DNA of 64,000 bases from Cyclobacteriaceae bacterium. GTDB taxonomy: Bacteria > Bacteroidota > Bacteroidia > Cytophagales > Cyclobacteriaceae. Shown here piece by piece: positions 8,492-17,057 of the stretch. The notes beneath the pieces are model-generated. The model searched no databases, was not told the origin of the DNA, and saw only the letters and a list, made by a program, of their open reading frames with translations. The position numbers and the translations under genes are program-made. The DNA is taken from positions 124,001 to 188,000 of the forward strand of contig JAEUUF010000002.1 in the NCBI GenBank assembly GCA_016787645.1. Direction: 5' to 3'. How positions within the stretch are numbered: the stretch's first letter is position 1; every line of letters begins with the position of its first letter.

Positions 8492-9478
8492 ATGTTGTTC
8501 GACAACCACCATCGTCCCATTTCCTACCTGCGGCTGGCCGTAACGGACCGGTGCAACCTTCGGTGTTTCTATTGTATGCCCGAGGAAGGCATACGGTATG
8601 TGCCCAAAAAGGAGTTACTGACGTTTGAAGAGATTGAACGACTGGTGCGGTTGCTCGCAGAGATGGGAATTTCAAAAGTCCGCATCACCGGGGGTGAACC
8701 CTTTGTCCGTAATGACCTGATGAAATTGTTAAATGCCATTGTGGGAATCCCAGGTATTGAGCAAGTTCATTTGACCACGAATGGCGTATTGACTGCGCCA
8801 CATGTTTCCAATCTGAAAGCGCTGGGAATCGCCTCGGTGAATCTCAGTCTCGATACGCTGGATCGTCAACGCTTTCGCGACATCACACGTCGCGATGAAT
8901 TTGACCGAGTCTGGGAGACCTTCCAGGCCCTGGTGAAGAACGACATTCCCACCAAGATCAATGCGGTGGTGATGGACGGAAAGAATACGGAGGACATCAG
9001 GCCCCTCGCGGCCCTCACGAAGGAATATCCTGTTTCCGTTCGTTTCATTGAAGAGATGCCGTTTAATGGCGAGGGTCAGCATTACCCCGTATTGCACTGG
9101 ACCCATTCCAGAATTCTTGCCGAACTAACGCGAATTTATCCAACCCTTGAACGACGCCCGGATCCACCACACGCTACGGCAACGCACTACCAGGTTCCGG
9201 GGCATCCTGGCGACCTGGGGATAATTGCTGCTTTCAGCCGGACATTTTGCGGCACATGCAACCGCATCCGGGTGACGGCGCAGGGCGATCTGAAGACATG
9301 CCTCTACGATAGCGGGGTGTTGAACCTCAGGGACCTGTTGCGTTTAGGTCATTCCAACGCCACCGTAAAGGATATCCTGCTGGGCGCATTTTCAAATCGT
9401 CCCAAAGACGGATTTGAAGCTGAGTCCCGAAGAAGCAGCCCGGATATCGTTGAGTCAATGTCAACGATCGGTGGTTAG
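8492..9478 (+). CDS. moaA: GTP 3',8-cyclase MoaA (radical SAM)
   Basis: Catalyses the first step of molybdenum cofactor synthesis with MoaC. The radical SAM cluster motif is DRCNLRCFYC (Cys 21, 25, 28), followed by RITGGEPF. The C-terminal cluster cysteines are in FCGTCNRIRVTAQGDLKTC. The protein ends MSTIGG, the double-glycine tail that MoaA needs for activity. At 328 residues it has family length. The next gene starts 4 bases after the stop, so moaA, the TauE/SafE gene and the DsrE gene look like one operon. Confidence 0.97.
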   Translation: MLFDNHHRPISYLRLAVTDRCNLRCFYCMPEEGIRYVPKKELLTFEEIERLVRLLAEMGISKVRITGGEPFVRNDLMKLLNAIVGIPGIEQVHLTTNGVLTAPHVSNLKALGIASVNLSLDTLDRQRFRDITRRDEFDRVWETFQALVKNDIPTKINAVVMDGKNTEDIRPLAALTKEYPVSVRFIEEMPFNGEGQHYPVLHWTHSRILAELTRIYPTLERRPDPPHATATHYQVPGHPGDLGIIAAFSRTFCGTCNRIRVTAQGDLKTCLYDSGVLNLRDLLRLGHSNATVKDILLGAFSNRPKDGFEAESRRSSPDIVESMSTIGG

Positions 9479-9482
9479 CGGG

Positions 9483-10226
9483 ATGGACTACCTATTAATT
9501 ATATCCTTCTTTCTAATTGCGCTCATTTATGCATCGGTGGGGTTTGGTGGAGGCACCAGCTACCTTGCCCTGATGGCCGTGATGGGCGTATCGTTCGAAG
9601 TGATGCGGCCCGCGGCGCTGTTGTGCAATGTGGTGGTAGTCACCGGCGGGACAATTATCTTTTATCGCGAAGGATTGTTGAACCTTCGGCGAATTTGGCC
9701 CTTCATGGTCTTCAGCCTTCCTATGGCCTTTCTGGGTGGATATTATCCCATCCGTGAGGCAGCATTTTTTCGGATTCTTGGGATCACCCTGGTCGTGGCT
9801 GCTTTCTTCCTGTGGTTTTACGATCGATTCCGACACGAAGCAAATTCAGCAGTAGACCATTCTATGGCTTCAGGTGCGTTGCTGGGCGGGGGAATCGGAT
9901 TTCTGTCGGGGCTGGTGGGCATAGGTGGCGGCATTTTCTTATCGCCCTTGCTGCATTTTCTTCGGTGGGACCAGGCGCGGAATATCTCTGCACTGGCCAG
10001 TGTATTTATTTTGGTTAATTCAATCAGTGGTCTTGCCGGGCAATTTACCCGATCGGCCACCTTAGACTGGGGTTTGATCCTTCCGCTCTTGGCGGCAGTT
10101 TTACTGGGAGGCCAGCTGGGCTCCCGTTGGGGAGCAAGGAAATTTCAGGCCGCCCAGATACGCCGGGTGACCGCTCTTCTCATCTTTATTGCCGGTATGA
10201 ACATTCTCATCAATCATTGGTCATGA
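9483..10226 (+). CDS. Sulfite exporter TauE/SafE family membrane protein
   Basis: A predicted anion exporter of the TauE/SafE family (about 247 residues from ATG 9483). It has about eight membrane spans in two similar halves, each with a Gly-rich signature: FLIALIYASVGFGGGTSY (about 8-25) and FLSGLVGIGGGIFLSP (about 140-155). Family members move sulfite, sulfoacetate or similar sulfur anions. An earlier in-frame start at 9414 lies inside moaA and is unlikely. Placement 4 bases after moaA and an ATGA overlap with a DsrE-like gene suggest a role in sulfur handling linked to molybdenum enzymes such as sulfite oxidases. That link is inference. Confidence 0.88.
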   Translation: MDYLLIISFFLIALIYASVGFGGGTSYLALMAVMGVSFEVMRPAALLCNVVVVTGGTIIFYREGLLNLRRIWPFMVFSLPMAFLGGYYPIREAAFFRILGITLVVAAFFLWFYDRFRHEANSAVDHSMASGALLGGGIGFLSGLVGIGGGIFLSPLLHFLRWDQARNISALASVFILVNSISGLAGQFTRSATLDWGLILPLLAAVLLGGQLGSRWGARKFQAAQIRRVTALLIFIAGMNILINHWS

Positions 10227-10759
10227 AAAAACTAGCTCTCTTCTTCGGTGTTGTATTATGCGTTGTAAGTGTACGAGCACAATCACAGCGGGTTAACCCG
10301 ATCATCAAAAGCCAGGGTGGCATTTTTGAGATTCCCTTTGCAGTGGAAAAGCCGGATCCAGCCATGGTTTATAACATCGTTGTCGAGGTGGAACGTGAAA
10401 GTGAAAAGCCTGACACCATTAACTGGGCGTTGAATAATGTAGCCCGCCTGCTGAATCTGCTTTCCGTGGGTGGTGTCCCTTCTGCCAACGTCAATGTTGT
10501 GCTGGCCATCCATGGAGGCGCTACCTATACCACCCTGAACAATGAGCAGTATCGTGCCAAATACAAAATGGACAATCCAAATCTGAAGCTCTACCAGGAA
10601 CTGCAGTCAGCTGGGGTAAGAATGTTCGTTTGTGGGCAGTCGATCATCAACCGCAAAGTGGACCGAACGAAAATGGTACCTGAAGTAAAGCCAGCCCTTT
10701 CTATGCTTACAACTGTGACCACATACCAATTGAAGGGTTACGCGTACCTGAAGTTCTAG
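10223..10759 (+). CDS. Exported DsrE-like protein
   Basis: A 178-residue protein with a signal peptide (MKKLALFFGVVLCVVSVRAQ) and a DsrE/DsrF-like fold. The segment NVNVVLAIHGGATYTTL is the usual strand-loop of the family, and RMFVCGQSI carries the cysteine commonly seen in this position. DsrE-like proteins bind or relay sulfur; this exported type is common in Bacteroidota but its substrate is not known. The start codon overlaps the TauE/SafE stop (ATGA), so translation is probably coupled. The stop overlaps the stop of the convergent LytTR gene by four bases (CTAG, 10756-10759). Confidence 0.82.
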   Translation: MKKLALFFGVVLCVVSVRAQSQRVNPIIKSQGGIFEIPFAVEKPDPAMVYNIVVEVERESEKPDTINWALNNVARLLNLLSVGGVPSANVNVVLAIHGGATYTTLNNEQYRAKYKMDNPNLKLYQELQSAGVRMFVCGQSIINRKVDRTKMVPEVKPALSMLTTVTTYQLKGYAYLKF

Positions 10760-11544
10760 AGCGGTTTTCCGTCGAACCAGTTTTTAAACTCGCCAACCTT
10801 TTCCCGGCTGACAATTATTTCTTTGTCCCAGGCAGGCTGGGTGGAAATCTTCAACCGACTGTTGGAATACATGACCACGTCCTGGATAAAGGTGATGTTG
10901 ACGATATACGTGCGGTTTACCCTGAAGAAAATTGACGGGTCCAGGACTTCATCAAGGGATTCAAGGGTAAAATCAATTATGAATTTGCGACCTTGTTGAG
11001 TTACGAGATAGACATCACGTCCATCTGCGAAGAAGAGGAGGACCTGGTCTGTGGTAATGGAGCGGATATGGTCGCCGACTTTGACCATGAACCGGTTTTT
11101 GAAAGTTTTTGGGGAGTTATCGCCGGCAAGGGCCTTGACTTTTTCGGCCCGGTGGTCGGTAACCAGGAACTGAGAGCGGAAGTTTTCGAACTTGTCCAGG
11201 CTGGCCTTCAGGTCGTCGAAGGTGACAGGTTTGAGGAGGTATGCGATGCTGTTGACCTTGAAAGCCTCAAGGGCATATTCGTTATAGGCAGTAATAAAGA
11301 TGAGTGGCTTGATGACGTTTACCTGGTTGAAGATGGCGAAGCTGAGGCCGTCCTTCAGTTGGATATCCATGAAGATAAGGTCGATTTCCTCCTGGTGTAC
11401 ATGGAGCCACGAAGCGGCACCTTCCACGCTATCGCATACCTGGAGCACATGAATAGCGGGAGAGTAGCGCTGCAGGTAGCGCTGAAGTTTTTCCGCTGCC
11501 GGCGTTTCATCTTCGACGATAAGGACGTTCAGGGAAAGACTCAT
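10756..11544 (-). CDS. LytTR-type response regulator
   Basis: A two-component response regulator of 262 residues. The receiver domain (about 6-125) has the acidic pair ED (11-12), the phospho-acceptor Asp60 in LIFMDIQLKDG, and Lys105 in YLLKP. The LytTR DNA-binding domain covers about 150-255 (FMVKVGDHIRSITTDQVLLF, FRVNRTYIVNI). It is the last gene of a three-gene unit with two sensor genes, each pair overlapping by four bases, so it should be translated with them and be phosphorylated by the intact kinase at 12587-13636. Confidence 0.95.
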   Translation of the reverse strand: MSLSLNVLIVEDETPAAEKLQRYLQRYSPAIHVLQVCDSVEGAASWLHVHQEEIDLIFMDIQLKDGLSFAIFNQVNVIKPLIFITAYNEYALEAFKVNSIAYLLKPVTFDDLKASLDKFENFRSQFLVTDHRAEKVKALAGDNSPKTFKNRFMVKVGDHIRSITTDQVLLFFADGRDVYLVTQQGRKFIIDFTLESLDEVLDPSIFFRVNRTYIVNITFIQDVVMYSNSRLKISTQPAWDKEIIVSREKVGEFKNWFDGKPL

Positions 11545-12590
11545 GCGGATGCGATCGCGGATTGTTGTATGGTGATGAGGGGAAATTTAACATAATTTTC
11601 CCGCCCGGCTTTAACCTGGATGAAGGGCTTGTCACTATAAATCGAATACGATCGCTGCAGCTGCTGAAAAGCGGTCTGACTTTCCGGATGAAGCAGTAGT
11701 TTGTCATTCAGGCCATGGGTCAGCACCAGGTAGTCCTCATCCTCTTCCGTGCTCAGTGTGATCACCAAGGGCGCCTGCTCGGAGATGAGTGTGTTTCGTA
11801 CAATGCTGTCGAGGGTGGTGAGTAGTGAACCTTGCAGGACCTGGAGGCTTTCCGGGTCAGGGATGGTCACCTTCCAAATGAGTTGACGAGGATGCCGCGC
11901 ATGGATGAGTCGCAGGAGATGTTTCACTGCCTGGAGTTCCTCCGCCAGGGAGACAAATTCCCGATGGCGATTCACCAGCTGATATCGGTACAGGGCTGCC
12001 AGGCTGTCGATCAGCTCCTCGGCAAGGTCGGCTTGCGTGTGCATACAGAGGATGAGATCCTCGAGGCTGTCGTACAGAAGGTTGGGGTTGATTTCGCGGC
12101 GGAACGTTGTGAATTCAGCTTCGAGCTTTTCCCGCAGTTTCTGCTCTTGCTCAATCAACTGCGTATTCTCGTAGAGGATATACCGATTCCCCAGGTAAAG
12201 GGCGTTATACAAGAGTGCGGTGAGGGCGAAGATCACTCCAAAGAGTCCGAGCTCGCGAAGGCTGATGTCAAATCCGATAACCCATGTATAATATTGGCTG
12301 ATGGCAAGCAGCACCATCACTTCTGCCACTACGGTGGTACTTAACCATTGGAGCACCATCTTCCGGCGCTCCGGAATTCCCACCCTTTCGAGGAGTATGA
12401 TGGTCAGCCGCATGGATTCGAACGCGATCAGGCTCAGGGCCATACTGACATAAACCTCCTGGTTGCTGATCAGGGTGGTGATTTGCTCCACATTATTATT
12501 TACCAGCAGAATAATGAGATAGACCACGATGCCATACACAGGTGGGGTGAGTATGCGGAAGAACGGGTTATGAATAAAAAGCTTCTTCAT
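11541..12590 (-). CDS. LytS-like sensor without phospho-histidine (probable pseudokinase)
   Basis: A 349-residue membrane protein with about four N-terminal spans (10-135), a coiled-coil linker (140-165) and a C-terminal region that aligns with LytS-type kinases. At the phosphorylation site, where the family has a conserved His after INP or ISP, it reads RREINPNLLYDSL, so residue 170 is Asn. The N-box is reduced to IVRNTL and no G-box is recognisable. It is probably catalytically dead and may act as a partner or inhibitor of the kinase next to it. It overlaps the genes on both sides by four bases (12587-12590 and 11541-11544), which argues that it is expressed and not decaying. Confidence 0.85.
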   Translation of the reverse strand: MKKLFIHNPFFRILTPPVYGIVVYLIILLVNNNVEQITTLISNQEVYVSMALSLIAFESMRLTIILLERVGIPERRKMVLQWLSTTVVAEVMVLLAISQYYTWVIGFDISLRELGLFGVIFALTALLYNALYLGNRYILYENTQLIEQEQKLREKLEAEFTTFRREINPNLLYDSLEDLILCMHTQADLAEELIDSLAALYRYQLVNRHREFVSLAEELQAVKHLLRLIHARHPRQLIWKVTIPDPESLQVLQGSLLTTLDSIVRNTLISEQAPLVITLSTEEDEDYLVLTHGLNDKLLLHPESQTAFQQLQRSYSIYSDKPFIQVKAGRENYVKFPLITIQQSAIASA

Positions 12591-13636
12591 ACACCAGTGG
12601 AAGTGGGCAGTTCCCGAATGACAGGCAATTGAACCATGAATTTTTCGCCGTCGGTTATCTGGACGGGCAATTCGGTAAAGAACTGGTATCGCTTGTGAAT
12701 GTTTTCCAACCCAACCTTAAAGCTATTTTGGGGCTGCAGGGTTTGTGTCTTGGTATTGTAGACAATCAGGTGGGTATTGTCTTTGGCGCCCAGGTAGACC
12801 AGGAGCGGCTGGTCTTTGCTGATGGCATTGTGTTTGACCGCGTTTTCGACCAGGAGTTGAAGAGTCATTGGAGGAATCCAGGTATCAAGCAGGCTTGAGG
12901 GCAGGTTGATTTCCATCTGCAGGTGATATTCATAGCGGACCTGAAGCAGAAAATAGTAAGACTTGACGAATTCCAGTTCTTCGCGAAGTGGTACCAGACG
13001 GTGCTTTTGGTTCCCGAGCACGTACCGGAAAGTTTCGGCCATACGTCGGACGAACTCCTCGGCAACCCTGGAGTCCTTGTAAAGCAACGCTGAGACCGTG
13101 TTGAGGCAGTTGAACAGGTAGTGCGGGCTGATCTGGCTTTTGAGGGACTCAAACTGAAGTTCCATTTGCCACCGATCCGATTGCAGCTGCTCAGCCTGGG
13201 TGACTGCATAATAACGGTACGAGTAGAACAAACCATAAAAGATCTCATAAATGAACACCGTGATGATGAAGAGCATGTTCAGTTTGAGTACTACTTCGGT
13301 GGTGGCGTTGAAAGCGTATTTTCCGATGAGGGTAAAGAAGACGATCACCAGCAACGTGTTGATACCGAGTCCGCAAATGAAGCGGAGCAGGAAGTTGGAA
13401 CGCCAGTGGATGGCTTTATCCAACAATCCATCGACCAAGAGTGCGAGCGCCCCAAAAAGGAATGTGCTCAGCGAAGCAAGTAGCAGTTCTTTCCCGAATT
13501 GTCTCGGTGCAAGTGCAAGCGTTTTATCGCCATAAGCAATGAAGAGGTAATACACGACTCCAAGGGTCGTGCAGACGACCAGCAGCAACGCGTATTTTCG
13601 CACGGTGAAGGGCTGTACCCGGAGGGCGAGTCGCAT
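12587..13636 (-). CDS. LytS-type sensor histidine kinase
   Basis: A 349-residue sensor kinase with about four membrane spans (18-140), the His_kinase motif SQISPHYLFNCLNTVSALLY with His172, and an intact N-box LLVENAVKHN (about 261-270) followed by GLENIHKRY. It is the first gene of the operon with the pseudokinase and the LytTR regulator (four-base overlap). The sensor part has no recognised periplasmic ligand domain, so the signal is probably perceived in the membrane. It lies 49 bases downstream of the 34-residue-repeat protein and may be co-transcribed with it. Confidence 0.94.
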   Translation of the reverse strand: MRLALRVQPFTVRKYALLLVVCTTLGVVYYLFIAYGDKTLALAPRQFGKELLLASLSTFLFGALALLVDGLLDKAIHWRSNFLLRFICGLGINTLLVIVFFTLIGKYAFNATTEVVLKLNMLFIITVFIYEIFYGLFYSYRYYAVTQAEQLQSDRWQMELQFESLKSQISPHYLFNCLNTVSALLYKDSRVAEEFVRRMAETFRYVLGNQKHRLVPLREELEFVKSYYFLLQVRYEYHLQMEINLPSSLLDTWIPPMTLQLLVENAVKHNAISKDQPLLVYLGAKDNTHLIVYNTKTQTLQPQNSFKVGLENIHKRYQFFTELPVQITDGEKFMVQLPVIRELPTSTGV

Positions 13637-13685
13637 AACAACCGGAAGCTAGCAATTTTTCAGGGTTGCAAAAACGGGGCAGGGA

Positions 13686-15098
13686 TCAATCAATGGCCCG
13701 CAGCGCACGCCCGTAGTAGGTTTCTGATTCTATCTTTTTTGCGGTGGCACGATAGGCATCTTTGAGCGCGGGGTCATTCATCATCCGGATCGTGGGTGCA
13801 AGGTTGGTCAACACTTCCGTGATGTAATGATCGGATTCAATGGAACCTGCCGCGGACATGATTGCCAGGAGATTGGCCTTGGTGACTTTCGGGCGATCAG
13901 CAGCCGCCTTGAGAAATTCAGCGGTGTAATAATCACTCTGGTGGCTGGCCATGGTTTCCAACAAGTTTTGAAAGGCTTCGTCTGAGAGGGAGACATTCTT
14001 CAGAATTTGTTTGCCCACAACGGTGATATAGTGATCCGATTCAATGGATGACGTCGCGGCAATCAGGATGGTCTGCACATCAGGCGTAAGGTCGTTGTTG
14101 AGCAGGTTGGTCAATACTTCTGTTTTGTAGTGATCGCTATCCATCATTTTCACCGCCTCGAGTGCCCGTTGGAAGGAAGTGGAAGACAAGCCCGGTTTGG
14201 AAAGTGCCTTGCTCAGCACCACGGTCCGGTAGTGGTCTGACTCCATGTTCTTCGTGGCATTGATCATTTCTCCCATGATGGGGTCCGTCAGGTTGTCCTG
14301 GCGAAGGAGGGTGGTGAGCACTTCGGTCTTATAATGATCGGATTCCATGCTACTCGTTGCCTGAAGGGCTACGGATACACTTTCCAGGCTGGCTGGACCC
14401 GTCGATAGGGCATCCTGGATGACCTGTGTTTTATAATGGTCAGAGTCCATGTTCTTGGTGGCCGCGTAGACAGACTGCATCGCATCCTTCGAGGACACAA
14501 ACAGTTTCATGTTCGACGTGAGGAATTCGGTCGTATAGTGATCGGAATCCATGATTTCACTCACTTCGCGAACGATGACCGGAAGATTTTGAGCCGGCTG
14601 ATTCAGACGAACCAGGTAGTTCGCGTAAGCGGCCCGGACATAATCGCTTTCAATGATGCGGATTTCTTGCAGGACCCCATTCACACCGCTGGTGCGGTAA
14701 ATTCGGTTAACCCTGCTTTCAGCGGCAATGGTGGTAGCCCGCAAAATTTCCGGCAAAATTTCGCCAAGCCATTTTCGTCCTTCCGGTTCGAAGGGTACGA
14801 GGGAGCGGCCTTCGTAATACTCTTTCTTGAGCCCATTGGATGTGGGGCTGATGACAATCGTGCGCTTACTGCCGAATACCGTCTTGGTGATCTCCAGGTA
14901 TCCGTCTGCTGACATGCTTTTAATGTCTTTATCGTCATCGGTCACCTCCATTTTCCCGCGTGTTTCCACGCTGAAGCTGGACATGCCTCCGCGGTTATAG
15001 GTGGTCTTCTGGGTACCATTCCGGGATTGTACCGAAATTGATTGACCGGAGGACACCAGGGCTACCAGACAAAAAAGGACGTAAAGCGGGAGTCTCAT
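13686..15098 (-). CDS. Exported protein with ten 34-residue SDHY repeats
   Basis: About 470 residues from the preferred start at 15098 (MRLPLYVLFCLVALVSSGQS, signal peptide); MSKNN at 15116 is an alternative. Residues about 20-130 form a beta-rich region (FSVETRGKMEVTDDDKDIKS) like the head region of some Bacteroidota anti-sigma or BlaR-associated proteins. From about 150 to the end runs a helical tandem repeat with the motif (M/I)(D/E)SDHY(K/T)T. Counting the Ser of each motif gives spacings of 34, 34, 34, 34, 34, 34, 33, 34 and 36 residues, ten units in all; the first and last are degenerate (ESDY, ESETY). The solenoid looks HEAT-like and is not a TPR. The function is unknown. It sits in a signalling run of genes. 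Confidence 0.82.
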   Translation of the reverse strand: MRLPLYVLFCLVALVSSGQSISVQSRNGTQKTTYNRGGMSSFSVETRGKMEVTDDDKDIKSMSADGYLEITKTVFGSKRTIVISPTSNGLKKEYYEGRSLVPFEPEGRKWLGEILPEILRATTIAAESRVNRIYRTSGVNGVLQEIRIIESDYVRAAYANYLVRLNQPAQNLPVIVREVSEIMDSDHYTTEFLTSNMKLFVSSKDAMQSVYAATKNMDSDHYKTQVIQDALSTGPASLESVSVALQATSSMESDHYKTEVLTTLLRQDNLTDPIMGEMINATKNMESDHYRTVVLSKALSKPGLSSTSFQRALEAVKMMDSDHYKTEVLTNLLNNDLTPDVQTILIAATSSIESDHYITVVGKQILKNVSLSDEAFQNLLETMASHQSDYYTAEFLKAAADRPKVTKANLLAIMSAAGSIESDHYITEVLTNLAPTIRMMNDPALKDAYRATAKKIESETYYGRALRAID

Positions 15099-15204
15099 TG
15101 CGTTGTTTTTAGACATAAGACGCACAAAGGTGGGCAGTGGGTTCCGCGGTGGCAACCGCAATGCCCTGAGTTGTGGAAATGGTGTAGTGAGCCGGAAAGT
15201 TGGC

Positions 15205-16944
15205 CTAAGCAGGTCGTTTGGGGCCGTCCATGAGATTGACCTTGAAGATCTCAAGGGGCTGGGGGAACCAGTTGGTCGTCACCATGCCCGCGTAGTCCAC
15301 CGAATAATGGTTGACATCCAGGGACAGGGCGGAGGAGAAACGGGCAAAGGCGAAGACCGCGCCAGAGGGGACGAGGCTGTGGAGTTCCAAAAGCCGGCCC
15401 TTGGTGGTCAGGGCAATTTGCTTTTGCTTTTCTTCAGGTCCTGGCTCCAGGAGGACCGGGCTGGCATAGAGGCTCATGCGGAGCCGGTCGGAAAGGAAGT
15501 GCGTACGCATTTCCCGAAGGATGACTTTGGCAAGATCCATCGCGCCCAAAATGGAACGAAAGGAAACGATCAGGGTGTTGTCCGATTCGAAGGTGACCGG
15601 TGCCAGGATGGGGAGGTCCAATTTTTCCCGTATATCGGCCCAGACCTTTCGTTGTTCCTCGGCGTTCATGCCGGGAAGATCGGCCGCCACGCCATACAAC
15701 ACCGGTCGATCAATCGTGGATATGATTGCCTTAACCTCCTCGCGGGCCACCGTGGGGGGTGGAATGCTTGACGGAGAAAAATAATTATCCGGGTTAATGT
15801 TGACGTGGCGACCAGGAAACGGCCAGAGGTTCAGCGTGTCGCGCGTTCCGCCTTCCTTGAGTTTCAGGTCCGTTTCTGAAAGCACCGTCATCAGGGTGGG
15901 TTCGGTGTGATTCATGGTGCCGCGGATAATGGCGGAACCGAAAATCACGCGGTTCTGGAAGGAGAAGAGGTCATCAAACCCGGCGTAGGGCTCATGCGTG
16001 ATGTAGTTCACCGGAAATTTGTCCATCAGCCGGTTAAATCGATCCAGCCAGTCGCCTCCTGCGAAACGCACACTTGCTTCGATGAAATCCTCTTTCGCGA
16101 AGGGGAGCCAGATGTTCACTTCTCCGCCAGCCGCCGCCATGGTCTCCGCAAAGAGTATGTCACTTCCGCAAGCTAGCGAGCAGAAGCCGATCTTTGCGTT
16201 GAGTGTATTGATCGCGCTTGCAATGGCATCGCGCACCTGGTTTTCAATGATGGAGGGGAACCTTGGCTTTGGTCGGGTTGGGTGATCAATCATATGGCCT
16301 ATGAAGGAGACCACTCCCGGCGGGTTGAACACCCGAAGCACTTCTTTGGGCACCGGCACATAGTGATTCATCAGCCAAAGTTGGTTGTAGACCGTGCTGA
16401 TTTTACCCCAGTCTGTGCCGGCCATTTTCTTAGCTTCAAAGTAGGCGGCCACTGATTTATCACGTTCACGGGTGAGCAACAAGGCTTCGGCCAGGGTGAC
16501 CTGCTGCCAAAAGTCATTCGGCGACTGGCCAATCAATTGGATGACTTCAGCGGCAATTTCACGGCCTTTGGAAACCTGCCCTGATATGGCCGACATCGTT
16601 GCGGCGTTAATTCCCGTATAATAGTTCCGGGTTGTTGTGAAGTTCTTGAGGTAGGTGTCACGGGAGAGTACGGCGTATTTCGCGTCCTGGTCTTTGCGAA
16701 AAATTTCCTTGTAGATACCGCCCATGATGCCGGCTGTTTCCGGGTCTTCCGCGCGCTCGCGGTATACCGGTTCAAGGATTTCTACAGCGGCTTTTGGAAC
16801 GCCAGCCTTGGAAACGGCCAGTGCAAGCAATTGTTTGAGGCGCAGGCTGTCGGATGTCTTCAGGGCGTTTTGAGCCAGGGAGCGTGCTTCGAAGTAACGC
16901 CCTTGGTTGATCAGGGCCTCTATGTTCGAAACGGCGTCAGTCAC
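15205..16944 (-). CDS. TPR (TRAFs-binding-like), SLOG-like and cyclase-like three-domain protein
   Basis: A 579-residue cytosolic protein without signal peptide. Residues 1-205 are TPR-like and resemble the DUF4071 (TRAFs-binding) region known from MAP3K5-type kinases and some bacterial proteins. Residues about 209-380 look like a SLOG/LOG-type nucleotide-binding Rossmann domain: VVSFIGHMID, GFCSLACGSDILFAE, VNIWLPFAKEDF. Residues about 402-579 look like a class III nucleotide cyclase fold that has drifted: EEVKAIIST, then TFESDNTLIVSF where the family has WGDG, and LRMSLYASPV. The first metal-binding Asp appears displaced, so activity is doubtful. A role in nucleotide second-messenger sensing is inferred. 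It is first in the minus-strand run leading to the LytS/LytTR genes, 106 bases before the repeat protein. Confidence 0.75.
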   Translation of the reverse strand: MTDAVSNIEALINQGRYFEARSLAQNALKTSDSLRLKQLLALAVSKAGVPKAAVEILEPVYRERAEDPETAGIMGGIYKEIFRKDQDAKYAVLSRDTYLKNFTTTRNYYTGINAATMSAISGQVSKGREIAAEVIQLIGQSPNDFWQQVTLAEALLLTRERDKSVAAYFEAKKMAGTDWGKISTVYNQLWLMNHYVPVPKEVLRVFNPPGVVSFIGHMIDHPTRPKPRFPSIIENQVRDAIASAINTLNAKIGFCSLACGSDILFAETMAAAGGEVNIWLPFAKEDFIEASVRFAGGDWLDRFNRLMDKFPVNYITHEPYAGFDDLFSFQNRVIFGSAIIRGTMNHTEPTLMTVLSETDLKLKEGGTRDTLNLWPFPGRHVNINPDNYFSPSSIPPPTVAREEVKAIISTIDRPVLYGVAADLPGMNAEEQRKVWADIREKLDLPILAPVTFESDNTLIVSFRSILGAMDLAKVILREMRTHFLSDRLRMSLYASPVLLEPGPEEKQKQIALTTKGRLLELHSLVPSGAVFAFARFSSALSLDVNHYSVDYAGMVTTNWFPQPLEIFKVNLMDGPKRPA

Positions 16945-17057
16945 AATAGGAAGTTTTGAATGGGAGTAAAGATAGAATTATTGATTGTATTTCGTGGAGA
17001 ACTCTCCGCGCTCCATAAGTTTTGTATATTGTTTAGCCGTTATCCCTGAAAACAGGG

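Noticed and set aside
13686-15098. TPR protein, because the period is 34 residues
   Set aside because: The TPR consensus (W-LG-Y-A-F-A-P) is missing and the (D/E)SDHY motif is not part of TPR.
15103-15771. Plus-strand open frame of 222 codons opposite the start of the SDHY repeat gene and the end of the three-domain gene
   Set aside because: No start signal or domain; both minus-strand genes are well supported.
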